A stretch of 64,000 nucleotides of DNA from Oscillospiraceae bacterium (GTDB lineage Bacteria > Bacillota > Clostridia > Oscillospirales > Ruminococcaceae): the NCBI GenBank assembly GCA_025758045.1, contig CP107208.1:2976001-3040000 (forward strand), read 5' to 3'. Position numbers and translations under genes: made by a program. Below the pieces are notes generated by a model. That model did not search any database. It worked only from the letters and a program-made list of their open reading frames with translations, and had not been told where the DNA came from. Below, one piece after another: positions 48,860 to 56,171 of this stretch. Each line of letters opens with the position of its first letter. Positions within the stretch are counted from its first letter, which is position 1.

Positions 48860-50507
48860 ATGCTATCTTTATACAAGAGTGTCCACCTCGATGCAGGTTG
48901 ACGGATACAGTTTGGATGCCCAACGTGACAAGCTACGGAAGTATGCGGCATACGAGGATATGATCGTTGCCGGGGAGTATTCTGACGAGGGATTTTCCGG
49001 CAAGAACATTCAAGGGCGGCAGGAGTTTCAACGGATGCTGAATGACATCCAGGACGGCAAAGATGATGTTTCTTATGTGTTGGTCTTTAAGCTGTCCCGA
49101 TTTGGCAGAAATGCAGCGGACGTTCTGAACTCTTTGCAACTCATGCAGGATTTCGGTGTCAATCTGATCTGCGTGGAGGATGGCATTGACAGCTCCAAGG
49201 ATGCAGGAAAGCTGATGATCTCTGTGCTGTCTGCGGTGGCAGAGATTGAGCGAGAAAATATCCGCACACAGACAATGGCAGGACGTGAGCAAAAGGCTCG
49301 TGAGGGCAAATGGAACGGCGGTTTCGCTCCATATGGATACAAACTGGAAAATGGAAACCTTGTCATTGCAGAGGATGAAGTGGAAGTTATCCGAGTAATC
49401 TATGATCGTTATATTCATACAAACGAGGGTGTTACAGGAGTTGCAAAATATCTGAACCGCAATGGTTATGTAAAGAAACTAAGACAGAATAATACCATTC
49501 CGGGATTTTCAAGAGATTTTGTGAAAAATGTATTGTACAATCCTGTTTATATGGGAAAGATTGCTTACGGCAGACGAAGAACAGAAAAGAAACAGGGTAC
49601 AAGAAACGAGATGCACGTGGTTGAGCAGTCGGAGTTCCCGGTTTATGAAGGACAGCACGAAGCTATCATTTCCGAAGAAGATTGGTATCTGGCACAGGAA
49701 AAGCGCAAGATCAATTCTTTCAAGCGGGAAAAGGTCAACAATCCAGACCATGCACACATCCTGTCCGGTATCTTGAAATGCCCATGCTGCGGTAAGAGTA
49801 TGTACGGCAATATCGCCAAGGCGCACAGCAAGGACAAAAAAACACGGTATTATTACTACTGCAAAAATACGGTTACACCCACCGGGCATGAGTGCAGCTT
49901 CCGTCTGAATATCGAGCAGACGGAAATCAATAAATTTGTGGCGAAGATTATTTCTGCTATGGTCAACAATCCCCGGTTTGTGGAAGCGATTCAAGCGAAA
50001 ATCGGAACGGCGGTTGATACAGAGGATATGGAAAAGCAGATCGCCGTTCTGCAAGGGCAGCTAAAGCAAGCCTTTGGAACGAAAAGTCGCTTGGAGCGTC
50101 AGATGGATACCTTGGACATCAACGATGTCCACTATGACAGAAAGATTTTAGACTTGCAGCGCCGCTATGATGAGCAGTATGATACCATAGAGGAAATCGA
50201 AGTTCAGATTGGCGAATTGCAAAGTCAGATCCGCAACATACAGCAGGAGAAGATTTCCGGTGACAATATCTATCGCTTGTTACTGGCATTTGATGAAGTC
50301 TACCATTCCGCAACGGAAGCGGAGCAGAAGGAGTTTATGAAGGCCTTTATCGAGCGAATTGAGATGTTCCCGGAGAAAAGGAAAGACGGAAGCTGGATAA
50401 AGAAGATCGTATTCAATTTTCCTGTGCCTGTTGATGGTGAGGAAGTGAAAGAACTTCCCTTGGAAACTGAAACAACTGTTGAGTGCGTGGTGAAACTGGT
50501 GCGTTGA
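48822..50507 (+). CDS. Large serine recombinase (integrase of the element)
   Basis: Site-specific recombinase of 561 aa. The resolvase domain (about 10-150) has the catalytic Ser in CYLYTRVSTSMQVDGYSLDA and the Arg region FKLSRFGRNAADVLNSLQLM. The recombinase domain covers about 170-280 (GVTGVAKYLNRNGYVKKLRQ). A zinc ribbon shows CPCCGKSMYGN and YYYYCKN...HEC, and a coiled coil spans about 405-500. It resembles TnpX-type integrases. The last codons GTG GTG AAA CTG GTG CGT are unusually G-ending; I suspect they are the native 3' end of rlmD captured by integration (see attR). ATG 48822 follows AAAGGAAGG. Confidence 0.95.
   Translation: MREVEILKKKQLKCYLYTRVSTSMQVDGYSLDAQRDKLRKYAAYEDMIVAGEYSDEGFSGKNIQGRQEFQRMLNDIQDGKDDVSYVLVFKLSRFGRNAADVLNSLQLMQDFGVNLICVEDGIDSSKDAGKLMISVLSAVAEIERENIRTQTMAGREQKAREGKWNGGFAPYGYKLENGNLVIAEDEVEVIRVIYDRYIHTNEGVTGVAKYLNRNGYVKKLRQNNTIPGFSRDFVKNVLYNPVYMGKIAYGRRRTEKKQGTRNEMHVVEQSEFPVYEGQHEAIISEEDWYLAQEKRKINSFKREKVNNPDHAHILSGILKCPCCGKSMYGNIAKAHSKDKKTRYYYYCKNTVTPTGHECSFRLNIEQTEINKFVAKIISAMVNNPRFVEAIQAKIGTAVDTEDMEKQIAVLQGQLKQAFGTKSRLERQMDTLDINDVHYDRKILDLQRRYDEQYDTIEEIEVQIGELQSQIRNIQQEKISGDNIYRLLLAFDEVYHSATEAEQKEFMKAFIERIEMFPEKRKDGSWIKKIVFNFPVPVDGEEVKELPLETETTVECVVKLVR
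50478..50507 (+). other. Predicted right attachment junction (attR) at the recombinase 3' end
   Basis: GTT GAG TGC GTG GTG AAA CTG aligns in frame with GTG GAG ACG GTT GTT TTA CTT at the rlmD junction (35776-35796). If exact, the element spans about 35785-50486 (14.7 kb). An end near 51.3 kb cannot be excluded, because composition stays AT-rich to about 51350. Confidence 0.45.
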
Positions 50508-50537
50508 GTAATACGATTTTTGCATAGCGAGGTCGTT

Positions 50538-51251
50538 ATGAATCTTTTTCAATCTTTATGGGAAAAACTTTTAGACAAGTATAGAAACTATGCGTCTGCT
50601 CAAAAGGAACGCATTCAACACTTACAAGAATTGGAACTTGAAAACGAACAACATAAAGGGCATATTCAAAACCCATTGTCTCTTGTTTCTCGCAATCGAG
50701 AAATTAGCCGCCTAAAGCGTGAAATCAAAGACTATAGGAATAAATGTCTTTCCGTATGCGGTGTAGTTGCTCTTTTATTTTTTCTTCTTCTTTGTTTCTC
50801 CATATCTGCAATTGGTGCCCGCCGTGATGAACGCAATCACATTAGAGAACTTATGGTTTCTTCTATGGCAACTTCCAGTAGTTCTTTTGTCCCCACACCA
50901 ATTCCAGAGGTCACCCCTTCCGCAACACCCCTTCCTACTCCTACAATAACTCCATCACCCACGCCGTCCCCCTCTATCTCGCCTTCTCCAACACCGACCC
51001 TTACACCCATTCCAACAATAGAGCCAACCACTTCTCCGCAAGTTTCTGTCGCTCAATCTTCGGTTACTCCTCCCCAAGATAGTGCCAATTCGCCACGAAC
51101 TAGCACATCTTCTTCAAATTATGTCTATATCACTGAAAACGGGAAAAAATACCATCGCCGTCCAGGCTGTAGTAATATGGAAAATCCTATGGAAGTTACC
51201 GTAGAGCAAGCCATTGCCTGGGGATATACCCCCTGCAAAAAATGCTATTGA
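50538..51251 (+). CDS. Membrane protein with coiled coil, Thr-Pro linker and C-terminal zinc-type domain
   Basis: Protein of 237 aa, AT-rich. Order: coiled coil (20-70, KERIQHLQELELENEQHKGH), one membrane segment (about 78-98, VCGVVALLFFLLLCFSISAI), a linker of about 90 residues built of Pro-Thr/Ser-Pro units, and a C-terminal domain YVYITENGKKYHRRPGCSNM with GYTPCKKCY. That domain (H-x3-C ... C-x2-C) is widespread at the ends of secreted or surface proteins and may bind metal. GCGAGG precedes ATG 50538. It lies right of the predicted attR yet differs from the host in composition, so it is either element DNA or a separate import. Confidence 0.72.
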   Translation: MNLFQSLWEKLLDKYRNYASAQKERIQHLQELELENEQHKGHIQNPLSLVSRNREISRLKREIKDYRNKCLSVCGVVALLFFLLLCFSISAIGARRDERNHIRELMVSSMATSSSSFVPTPIPEVTPSATPLPTPTITPSPTPSPSISPSPTPTLTPIPTIEPTTSPQVSVAQSSVTPPQDSANSPRTSTSSSNYVYITENGKKYHRRPGCSNMENPMEVTVEQAIAWGYTPCKKCY

Positions 51252-51360
51252 CGTTCTCGTTTCCCCCATTTGTTCAAACTCTTTTCCCCTCCTGTTCACG
51301 ATTTGCCAATATTTGTGTGGGATAATAGCCTGTAGACTATAATAAAGGTGGTTTTCTTTT

Positions 51361-51753
51361 ATGCGAAGCTGGTTTCAGCGGTTTATGTCCGGGCGGTATG
51401 GGTTTGACCAGTTGGGCGGGTTCCTTTGCATTGTTTCGTTTATTCTGGTCATTGTGGGAGCCTGGGTCAGCCCGGTGCTGTACTGGCTGGGGCTGATTTT
51501 GCTGATCTACAGCTATTTCCGGGTGCTCAGCCGCAACCGTTCCAAACGATATGCGGAAAATTTAAAATATCTCACCCTGCAAAACAAAGTCGTGGACTGG
51601 GCCAACCGGTACATCCTGCGCTTTAAGCAGCGCAAGCAGTACCGCTACTTCCGCTGCCCCCAGTGCGGGCAGCAGCTGCGGGTGCCCCGCGGGCGCGGCA
51701 AAATTTCCATCACCTGCCCCAAGTGTCACAACCAGTTCATTAAAAAGAGTTGA
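51361..51753 (+). CDS. Small membrane protein with C-terminal zinc ribbon
   Basis: Protein of 130 aa: basic N terminus, two membrane segments (about 18-58, GGFLCIVSFILVIVGAWVSP and WLGLILLIYSYFRVL), then a cytoplasmic basic stretch and a zinc ribbon FRCPQCGQQLRVPRGRGKIS with TCPKCHNQF. Host-like GC-rich codons resume with this gene. AAAGGTGG precedes the ATG, with TATAAT just upstream at about 51339. The DUF5685 and J-domain genes follow closely, making a three-gene operon. The function is unknown. Confidence 0.8.
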   Translation: MRSWFQRFMSGRYGFDQLGGFLCIVSFILVIVGAWVSPVLYWLGLILLIYSYFRVLSRNRSKRYAENLKYLTLQNKVVDWANRYILRFKQRKQYRYFRCPQCGQQLRVPRGRGKISITCPKCHNQFIKKS

Positions 51754-51759
51754 CGCACC

Positions 51760-52611
51760 ATGTTCGGGTATGTTACCATCTACCACAAAGGGTTGGAAAA
51801 GCCGGAGCTGGACCGCTACCAGGCCTACTACTGCGGCCTGTGCCGCACGCTGGGCCAAAAGTACGGCCTGCCCGGCCAGCTGACGTTAAGTTACGATCTG
51901 GCATTTATCGCCATTTTGCACACGGCGCTGTATGAGCCACAGACGCAGTTTTCCGCCGGGCGGTGCGCGCCGCACCCCATCAAGGCACGGCCCCGCGCCG
52001 CCAACGAATTTCTGGACTACGCCGCCGATATGACCATCGCGCTGGCGTACTACAATTTTTTAGACAACTGGCAGGACGATCACAGCCGTGCCAGCCTGCG
52101 GCAAGCCAAAAAGCTGGAAGGGTATCTGCCCGCCATCCGGGAGCACTGGCCCCGCCAGACAGCAGCCATCACGGCACAGCTGGAGGCGCTGAACGCGCTG
52201 GAAAAAGCAGGCTCCCATGATCTGGACGCTTTATGCCGCGCCTTTGGCGACCTGCTGGGCGCGGTGTTCGCCTGCCGGGAGGACATCTGGTCCCCCACCC
52301 TGCAGGCCATGGGCCGGGGGTTGGGCGGATTCATCTATTTAATGGACGCCTACGACGACCTGCCCAAGGATGCCCGCAAGGGGCAGTTCAACGCGCTGCA
52401 AGAGCTGCACGACACCCTGCCCCCCACTGAATTTGAGGACCGCTGCCACGACCTGCTGACCCAGCAGATGGGGCTGTGCGCCCAGCAGTTTGAACTTTTG
52501 CCCATATTAAAAGAGACCCCGGAGGGGAAACTATTGTACAATACCATTTATTCCGGCGTGTGGAGCAAGTATGCGCCGATCCGTAAGCACAGAGAGGGGA
52601 AGCAGAAATGA
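51760..52611 (+). CDS. DUF5685 family protein
   Basis: All-helical protein of 283 aa with the family start MFGYVTIYHKGLE and LDRYQAYYCGLCRTLGQKYG (two close cysteines), DMTIALAYYNFLDNWQDD, and GLGGFIYLMDAYDDLPKDAR, whose Asp-rich motifs recall isoprenoid-synthase folds. No activity is known. It starts 6 bases after the zinc-ribbon gene and overlaps the J-domain gene by ATGA, so all three are translated together. Weak ribosome site; coupling is likely. Confidence 0.85.
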   Translation: MFGYVTIYHKGLEKPELDRYQAYYCGLCRTLGQKYGLPGQLTLSYDLAFIAILHTALYEPQTQFSAGRCAPHPIKARPRAANEFLDYAADMTIALAYYNFLDNWQDDHSRASLRQAKKLEGYLPAIREHWPRQTAAITAQLEALNALEKAGSHDLDALCRAFGDLLGAVFACREDIWSPTLQAMGRGLGGFIYLMDAYDDLPKDARKGQFNALQELHDTLPPTEFEDRCHDLLTQQMGLCAQQFELLPILKETPEGKLLYNTIYSGVWSKYAPIRKHREGKQK

Positions 52612-53375
52612 CCGATCCGTACAGCGTTTTGGGCATCACCCCCGGTGCCGACGACGAGACCATCAAAAAAGCCTACCGCCAGAAATGCAAGCAGTACCAT
52701 CCCGACCTGCACCCCAACGACCCAACTGCCGAGGAGCATTTTAAAGAAGTACAGGCCGCCTACAGCGAGATCATGCGGATGAAGCAGAGCGGCGGCCAGA
52801 ACTATGGCAGCTACGGCAATCCCCAGGGCAGCTACAGCCAGCAGGGATACGGCCAGCAAAGCGGCTACAACCAGCAGTACGGCAACCCCTTTGGCGGCGG
52901 AACCGGCGGGTTTGGCTTTGGGCCGTTCGGGTTTGGGTATTACAGCACCTCCGGCGGGGCGCGCCAGACCTACACCACCGGCCAGGAAAGCCCCGAACTG
53001 CGCGCCGCAGCCAACTACATCCGCAGCGGATTTTATGAGGAAGCCCTGAACACCCTGAACGGTATCGCCCAGAACGAGCGCACCGCCCAGTGGCACTACT
53101 ACGCCGCGCTGGCCAACCAGGGCCTGGGCAATAACATCCGCGCCCGGGACGAAGCCCGCACCGCCGTGAACATGGAGCCCAACAACTACGCCTACCAAAA
53201 CCTGCTGGACCAGCTGCAAAATCCCGGCCAAAGCTACGCTGGGTCTCAGCAGCCCTACGCCCAGCCCAGCGGCAATCCGGGCCGGTTCTGCCTGTCCTTC
53301 TGGCTGTATATGATGTTCTGCCAGCTGCTAAGCTGCTGTTGCACCGGGCGGCCGGGCGGATTTTTCTTCTGCTGA
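52608..53375 (+). CDS. J-domain protein with Gly/Gln-rich linker, TPR-like part and Cys-rich membrane tail
   Basis: DnaJ-type co-chaperone of 255 aa. The J domain covers 1-60 with HPD in KCKQYHPDLHPNDPTAEEHF. A Gly/Tyr/Gln-rich spacer (65-125) is followed by a TPR-like region (RAAANYIRSGFYEEALNTLN, ARDEARTAVNMEPNNYAYQN). The tail is hydrophobic and cysteine-rich (CLSFWLYMMFCQLLSCCC then GGFFFC), so it may anchor in the membrane or be acylated. It lacks the zinc and substrate domains of classical DnaJ. It likely recruits Hsp70 to a membrane client together with the DUF5685 protein. Confidence 0.85.
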   Translation: MTDPYSVLGITPGADDETIKKAYRQKCKQYHPDLHPNDPTAEEHFKEVQAAYSEIMRMKQSGGQNYGSYGNPQGSYSQQGYGQQSGYNQQYGNPFGGGTGGFGFGPFGFGYYSTSGGARQTYTTGQESPELRAAANYIRSGFYEEALNTLNGIAQNERTAQWHYYAALANQGLGNNIRARDEARTAVNMEPNNYAYQNLLDQLQNPGQSYAGSQQPYAQPSGNPGRFCLSFWLYMMFCQLLSCCCTGRPGGFFFC

Positions 53376-53393
53376 TTGGCTCGAACCCTATCT

Positions 53394-53424
53394 GTAGGGG
53401 TCGATGCAAGTATCCACCCCTACA
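53394..53424. repeat. TGTAGGGG...CCCCTACA hairpin repeat
   Basis: 8-bp outer arms TGTAGGGG/CCCCTACA with GAT/ATC inside, related to the repeat at 11689. Confidence 0.5.
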
Positions 53425-53458
53425 CCTCTATTTTCGTTCAATGTTCATCTAAACAAAA

Positions 53459-53495
53459 AGCCCGAACCTTTTTATAAGGTCCGGGTATTTTTTAT
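53459..53495. terminator. Bidirectional terminator
   Basis: CCCGAACCTT-tttat-AAGGTCCGGG with one mismatch, flanked by AAAA on the left and TATTTTTT on the right, between convergent genes. Confidence 0.75.
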
Positions 53496-54166
53496 GCCAG
53501 CAGCTTCTCCAAAAGCGGCTGCAAAATCTCAATATTCTGTTGGAACTGCGGGTAAAAATCGTCCCCCAGTTCGTAGTCATAATACAGTGCCCGCTCCACA
53601 CGCTTTACGGCAGCGGCAAAATGCGGGTGGTCAGCGGCAGCCTGCAGCTGCTTGGACAAGCGGGTACACACCACGGCCCAGCGGGTGTCGATGCCCGCAC
53701 GGTCCAAAATGGCAGCATCGGTCAGGTAATCGTTCAGCACACGGCCACCGTCTGTCCGCGCCCCGCAAAGCGGCGTCTGCACGTAATATTCGATTTTCGC
53801 CGTCACAGGGTCGATGCTCTGCCCCAGCGGGTACAGCGCGCAGGCCAGCGGCCGCGCCGCATGGATGGCGCAGGCGCTGCCCTCAAAAAAGCGGCAGTTT
53901 CCGGTCCTGGGGTCGGGGGTCAGGCGCAGGGCGGGCAGCAGCGTTTGCGGGGCCAGGTAGCTTTTGCAGAACGCTCCCGCCACGATGCGGGGCGACAACC
54001 CCAGCCGCCGGGCGATGCGGTACAGATCGTACCCGGACAGCACCAGATCCCGCCGTCCGCGGCAGCAGCCGCCACACCCGGCGCAGGCAAAGTCAAAGCT
54101 GTCCCCTGCCGCAATGCGCGGCAGGTCATCCCAGTTCTCACCGCTGCGGCCGGGCTCCACGGTCAC
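53492..54166 (-). CDS. YkgJ-family cysteine cluster protein
   Basis: Protein of 224 aa with the conserved cysteine pattern for Fe or Zn binding: FACAGCGGCCRGRRDLVLSG, then CRFFEGSACAIHAARPLACA with LYPLG, and a later single Cys in TPLCGA. The family is described as a putative zinc- or iron-chelating domain, possibly in Fe-S oxidoreduction; activity unknown. The start is GTG at 54166 and overlaps the stop of the dehydrogenase gene (GTGA), so they are coupled. Confidence 0.88.
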   Translation of the reverse strand: MTVEPGRSGENWDDLPRIAAGDSFDFACAGCGGCCRGRRDLVLSGYDLYRIARRLGLSPRIVAGAFCKSYLAPQTLLPALRLTPDPRTGNCRFFEGSACAIHAARPLACALYPLGQSIDPVTAKIEYYVQTPLCGARTDGGRVLNDYLTDAAILDRAGIDTRWAVVCTRLSKQLQAAADHPHFAAAVKRVERALYYDYELGDDFYPQFQQNIEILQPLLEKLLA

Positions 54167-55149
54167 AGCGGCACCTCACAGGGGTTGGAGCGGCCCGCGG
54201 CAAAGTCTGTCAGTTCCTCAAAGCCGCTGCGCACCATGCTGGCCACGTTCACGTCGGTATAAAAGGCGTTATGGGGACTGACGATGACGTTGGGCATACT
54301 GCGCAAGATGTTCATCGTGCGGTGGGACAGCGCAGCGCCGACGCGGTTGAAGTAGACGAGGTCGTTCTCCTCCTCGACCACATCCAGCCCGGCGCCGCCG
54401 ACCTTGCCGCTTTCCAGCGCAGCAATCAACGCCTCTTCGTCGATCAGCGCACCGCGGGCAGTGTTGACGATGAGCACGCCGTCCTTCATCTTGGCCAGCG
54501 ACTCGGCATTGATGAGATGGTGGTTCTCGGCGGTGGCATTGGTGTGCAGGGTGATGACGTCGCTGCGGGCGTACAACTCGTCCAGCGGGACATACTCGGC
54601 CATTTGGGCCACCTCGTCGCTCTGGTACAGGTCGTAGGCCAAAATTTTGCAGCCAAAGCCCTGCAAATGGGCAATGACAGTGCGGCCGATTTTGCCGGTG
54701 CCGATGACGCCTACCGTGCAGTTGGACAGATCCTTGCCCATCTTGCCGGGCAGCGTGTAATCCTGGGCGGCGGCACGCAGCATGGTCTGGTTCATCTTGC
54801 GGGTACACATCAGTATCAGCATGATGGCGTAGTTGGCCACACCTTCCGGCGGGTAGTGGCTGTGGGCTACCCGCATGCCCAGCTTTTTGGCGGTCTCCAG
54901 CGGGATATGATCGTAGCCGATGCTGCGGCAAAGCAGGTACTTTACGCCCATCCTGGCCCAGGCCTCGACGTACTCGGGCAGAATTTCGCAGGGATTCTGG
55001 CTGACGGCATCGCAGCCTGCGGCCTTGTCCAGATTTTCCGGGCAGGGTGCGCCGGGGATCGTCACGTAGTCGATGCCGAACTCCCTGCTGAACTGCTCGA
55101 TATACGCCTGCTCGTCGAAGGGGCGCATTTGGTAAAATGCAATCTTCAT
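54163..55149 (-). CDS. D-lactate dehydrogenase-like 2-hydroxyacid dehydrogenase
   Basis: NAD-dependent enzyme of 328 aa. The nucleotide-binding loop is GVIGTGKIGRTVIAHLQGFG. Catalytic residues appear as Arg in VNTARGALIDEEAL, Glu in LDVVEEENDLVYFN, and His in VIVSPHNAFYTD. The N terminus (KIAFYQMRPFDEQ) fits the D-LDH/VanH branch, which reduces pyruvate or other 2-keto acids to D-hydroxy acids. No D-Ala-D-Lac ligase lies near, so VanH function is unlikely; fermentative D-lactate formation is more plausible. It follows the esterase gene by 15 bases. Confidence 0.92.
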   Translation of the reverse strand: MKIAFYQMRPFDEQAYIEQFSREFGIDYVTIPGAPCPENLDKAAGCDAVSQNPCEILPEYVEAWARMGVKYLLCRSIGYDHIPLETAKKLGMRVAHSHYPPEGVANYAIMLILMCTRKMNQTMLRAAAQDYTLPGKMGKDLSNCTVGVIGTGKIGRTVIAHLQGFGCKILAYDLYQSDEVAQMAEYVPLDELYARSDVITLHTNATAENHHLINAESLAKMKDGVLIVNTARGALIDEEALIAALESGKVGGAGLDVVEEENDLVYFNRVGAALSHRTMNILRSMPNVIVSPHNAFYTDVNVASMVRSGFEELTDFAAGRSNPCEVPL

Positions 55150-55164
55150 ATACTCCCCTCCCTG

Positions 55165-55974
55165 TTACAGATGAAAATGTAAGGTTTCAGCCAGCCAATC
55201 GGTGCACAGGGACACCCAGGCGGCGTTGTGGCGGTTGGGGGTGTTGACCTCCTGCGTGCAGGTGCTGGAGCCATGCCCGCCGTGGGTGAAAAGGTGCAGC
55301 TCGTAGGGCACGTGGTTTTCGGTCAGGGCGCTGGCCAGCAGCAGCGAGTTTTCCACCGGCACAGCCTGGTCGGCCACGGTGTGCCAGATGAAGAACGGCG
55401 GCAGATCGCCGCGCACCTGGTTTTCCAGGCTGAAGATCGCCTGCAGGACGGTATCGTCCCCGGCCAGGTTGGCGATGGACCCGCCGTGGGTCTTGATGCC
55501 CGACATAATGACCGGGTAGCCCAGCACAACAGCGTCGGGGCGAGCTTCCTCGGCGGTGATACCCAGGGCTTTCTGCACGGGGGCGGCGTCCCACAAAATG
55601 GCGGTGGACGCGGCCAGATGCCCGCCAGCCGAGAAGCCGCAGACCGCGATCTTGAACGGGTCCAGCCGCAGTTTGGCGGCGTTGCGGCGCAGATGCAGGA
55701 TGGCGCCGGCGGCGTCGATCAACGGCTGCCAGCGCAGCGGGGCCTGTTCCGGCGTGTGGGCACAGGTGTATTCCAGCACAAAGGTCTGGTAGCCCGCCTG
55801 CAAAAACTGCATGGCGATGGGGTCTGCCTCCCGCGCGCTGCAAAAGGCATACCCGCCACCGGGCAAAATCAGCATCGCCGGGCGGATATTGAAGGCAGGC
55901 ATCTCGTTGGTTTCGTCCCGCAGGTAGCCGGTAAGTTTGGCCCCGCTGGGGAGAGTGTGGGTGTATAATTGCAT
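55165..55974 (-). CDS. Alpha/beta hydrolase (BD-FAE/acetyl-esterase-like)
   Basis: Cytoplasmic esterase of 269 aa. The oxyanion loop is LILPGGGYAFCSAREADPIA, the nucleophile elbow KIAVCGFSAGGHLAASTAIL, the Asp in HTVADQAVPVENS and the His in LFTHGGHGSS. The family (ferulic-acid-esterase-like) removes acetyl or other acyl groups from plant-derived sugars, and the lack of a signal peptide suggests imported oligosaccharides as substrates. ATG 55974 with GGAAAGAAG is chosen over a longer frame. Transcribed away from htpG. Confidence 0.92.
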   Translation of the reverse strand: MQLYTHTLPSGAKLTGYLRDETNEMPAFNIRPAMLILPGGGYAFCSAREADPIAMQFLQAGYQTFVLEYTCAHTPEQAPLRWQPLIDAAGAILHLRRNAAKLRLDPFKIAVCGFSAGGHLAASTAILWDAAPVQKALGITAEEARPDAVVLGYPVIMSGIKTHGGSIANLAGDDTVLQAIFSLENQVRGDLPPFFIWHTVADQAVPVENSLLLASALTENHVPYELHLFTHGGHGSSTCTQEVNTPNRHNAAWVSLCTDWLAETLHFHL

Positions 55975-56081
55975 AGGGCTTCTTCTTTCCTTTTTATATT
56001 TTATATATAAAGTAAGCATACCGCAAAAATCCCCATTTGAAAAGAGGATTTTAAAATTTCTGTTAAATCCGCCGTAAGGGG

Positions 56082-56109
56082 TTGCAGTTTGCTCGCAAGA
56101 GTGCTAAAC
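56082..56109 (+). promoter_or_regulatory. Promoter of htpG
   Basis: TTGCAG, 17-base spacer, TAAACT (about 56104-56109). The -10 box is overlapped by a GAGTGCTAA half-site at about 56099-56107. Confidence 0.65.
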
Positions 56110-56114
56110 TAGCA

Positions 56115-56141
56115 TTAGCAGTTAAATCAAAAGAGTGCTAA
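56115..56141 (+). promoter_or_regulatory. CIRCE-like operator for HrcA
   Basis: TTAGCAgTt-N9-GAGTGCTAA: the right half-site is exact and the left matches 7 of 9 bases of TTAGCACTC, with the correct 9-base gap. With the additional half-site at the -10 box, HrcA repression of htpG is likely. Confidence 0.75.
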
Positions 56142-56171
56142 TTCACATAAATAAAGCGAGGTCCTTTTATT

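Noticed and set aside
36088..50507. Complete conjugative element (ICE)
   Set aside because: No coupling protein, VirB4-like ATPase or other type IV secretion genes are found, so it can only be mobilizable.
50880..51110. Pro/Thr-rich stretch as a frameshift or sequencing artefact
   Set aside because: The frame stays open on both sides, with a coherent membrane segment before it and a known-type Cys/His domain after it, so it is a real linker.
53052..53375. Premature ending or frameshift of the J-domain protein because of the cysteine-rich tail
   Set aside because: The stop is followed by a clear intergenic region with repeat and terminator, and no other frame continues a DnaJ-like domain.
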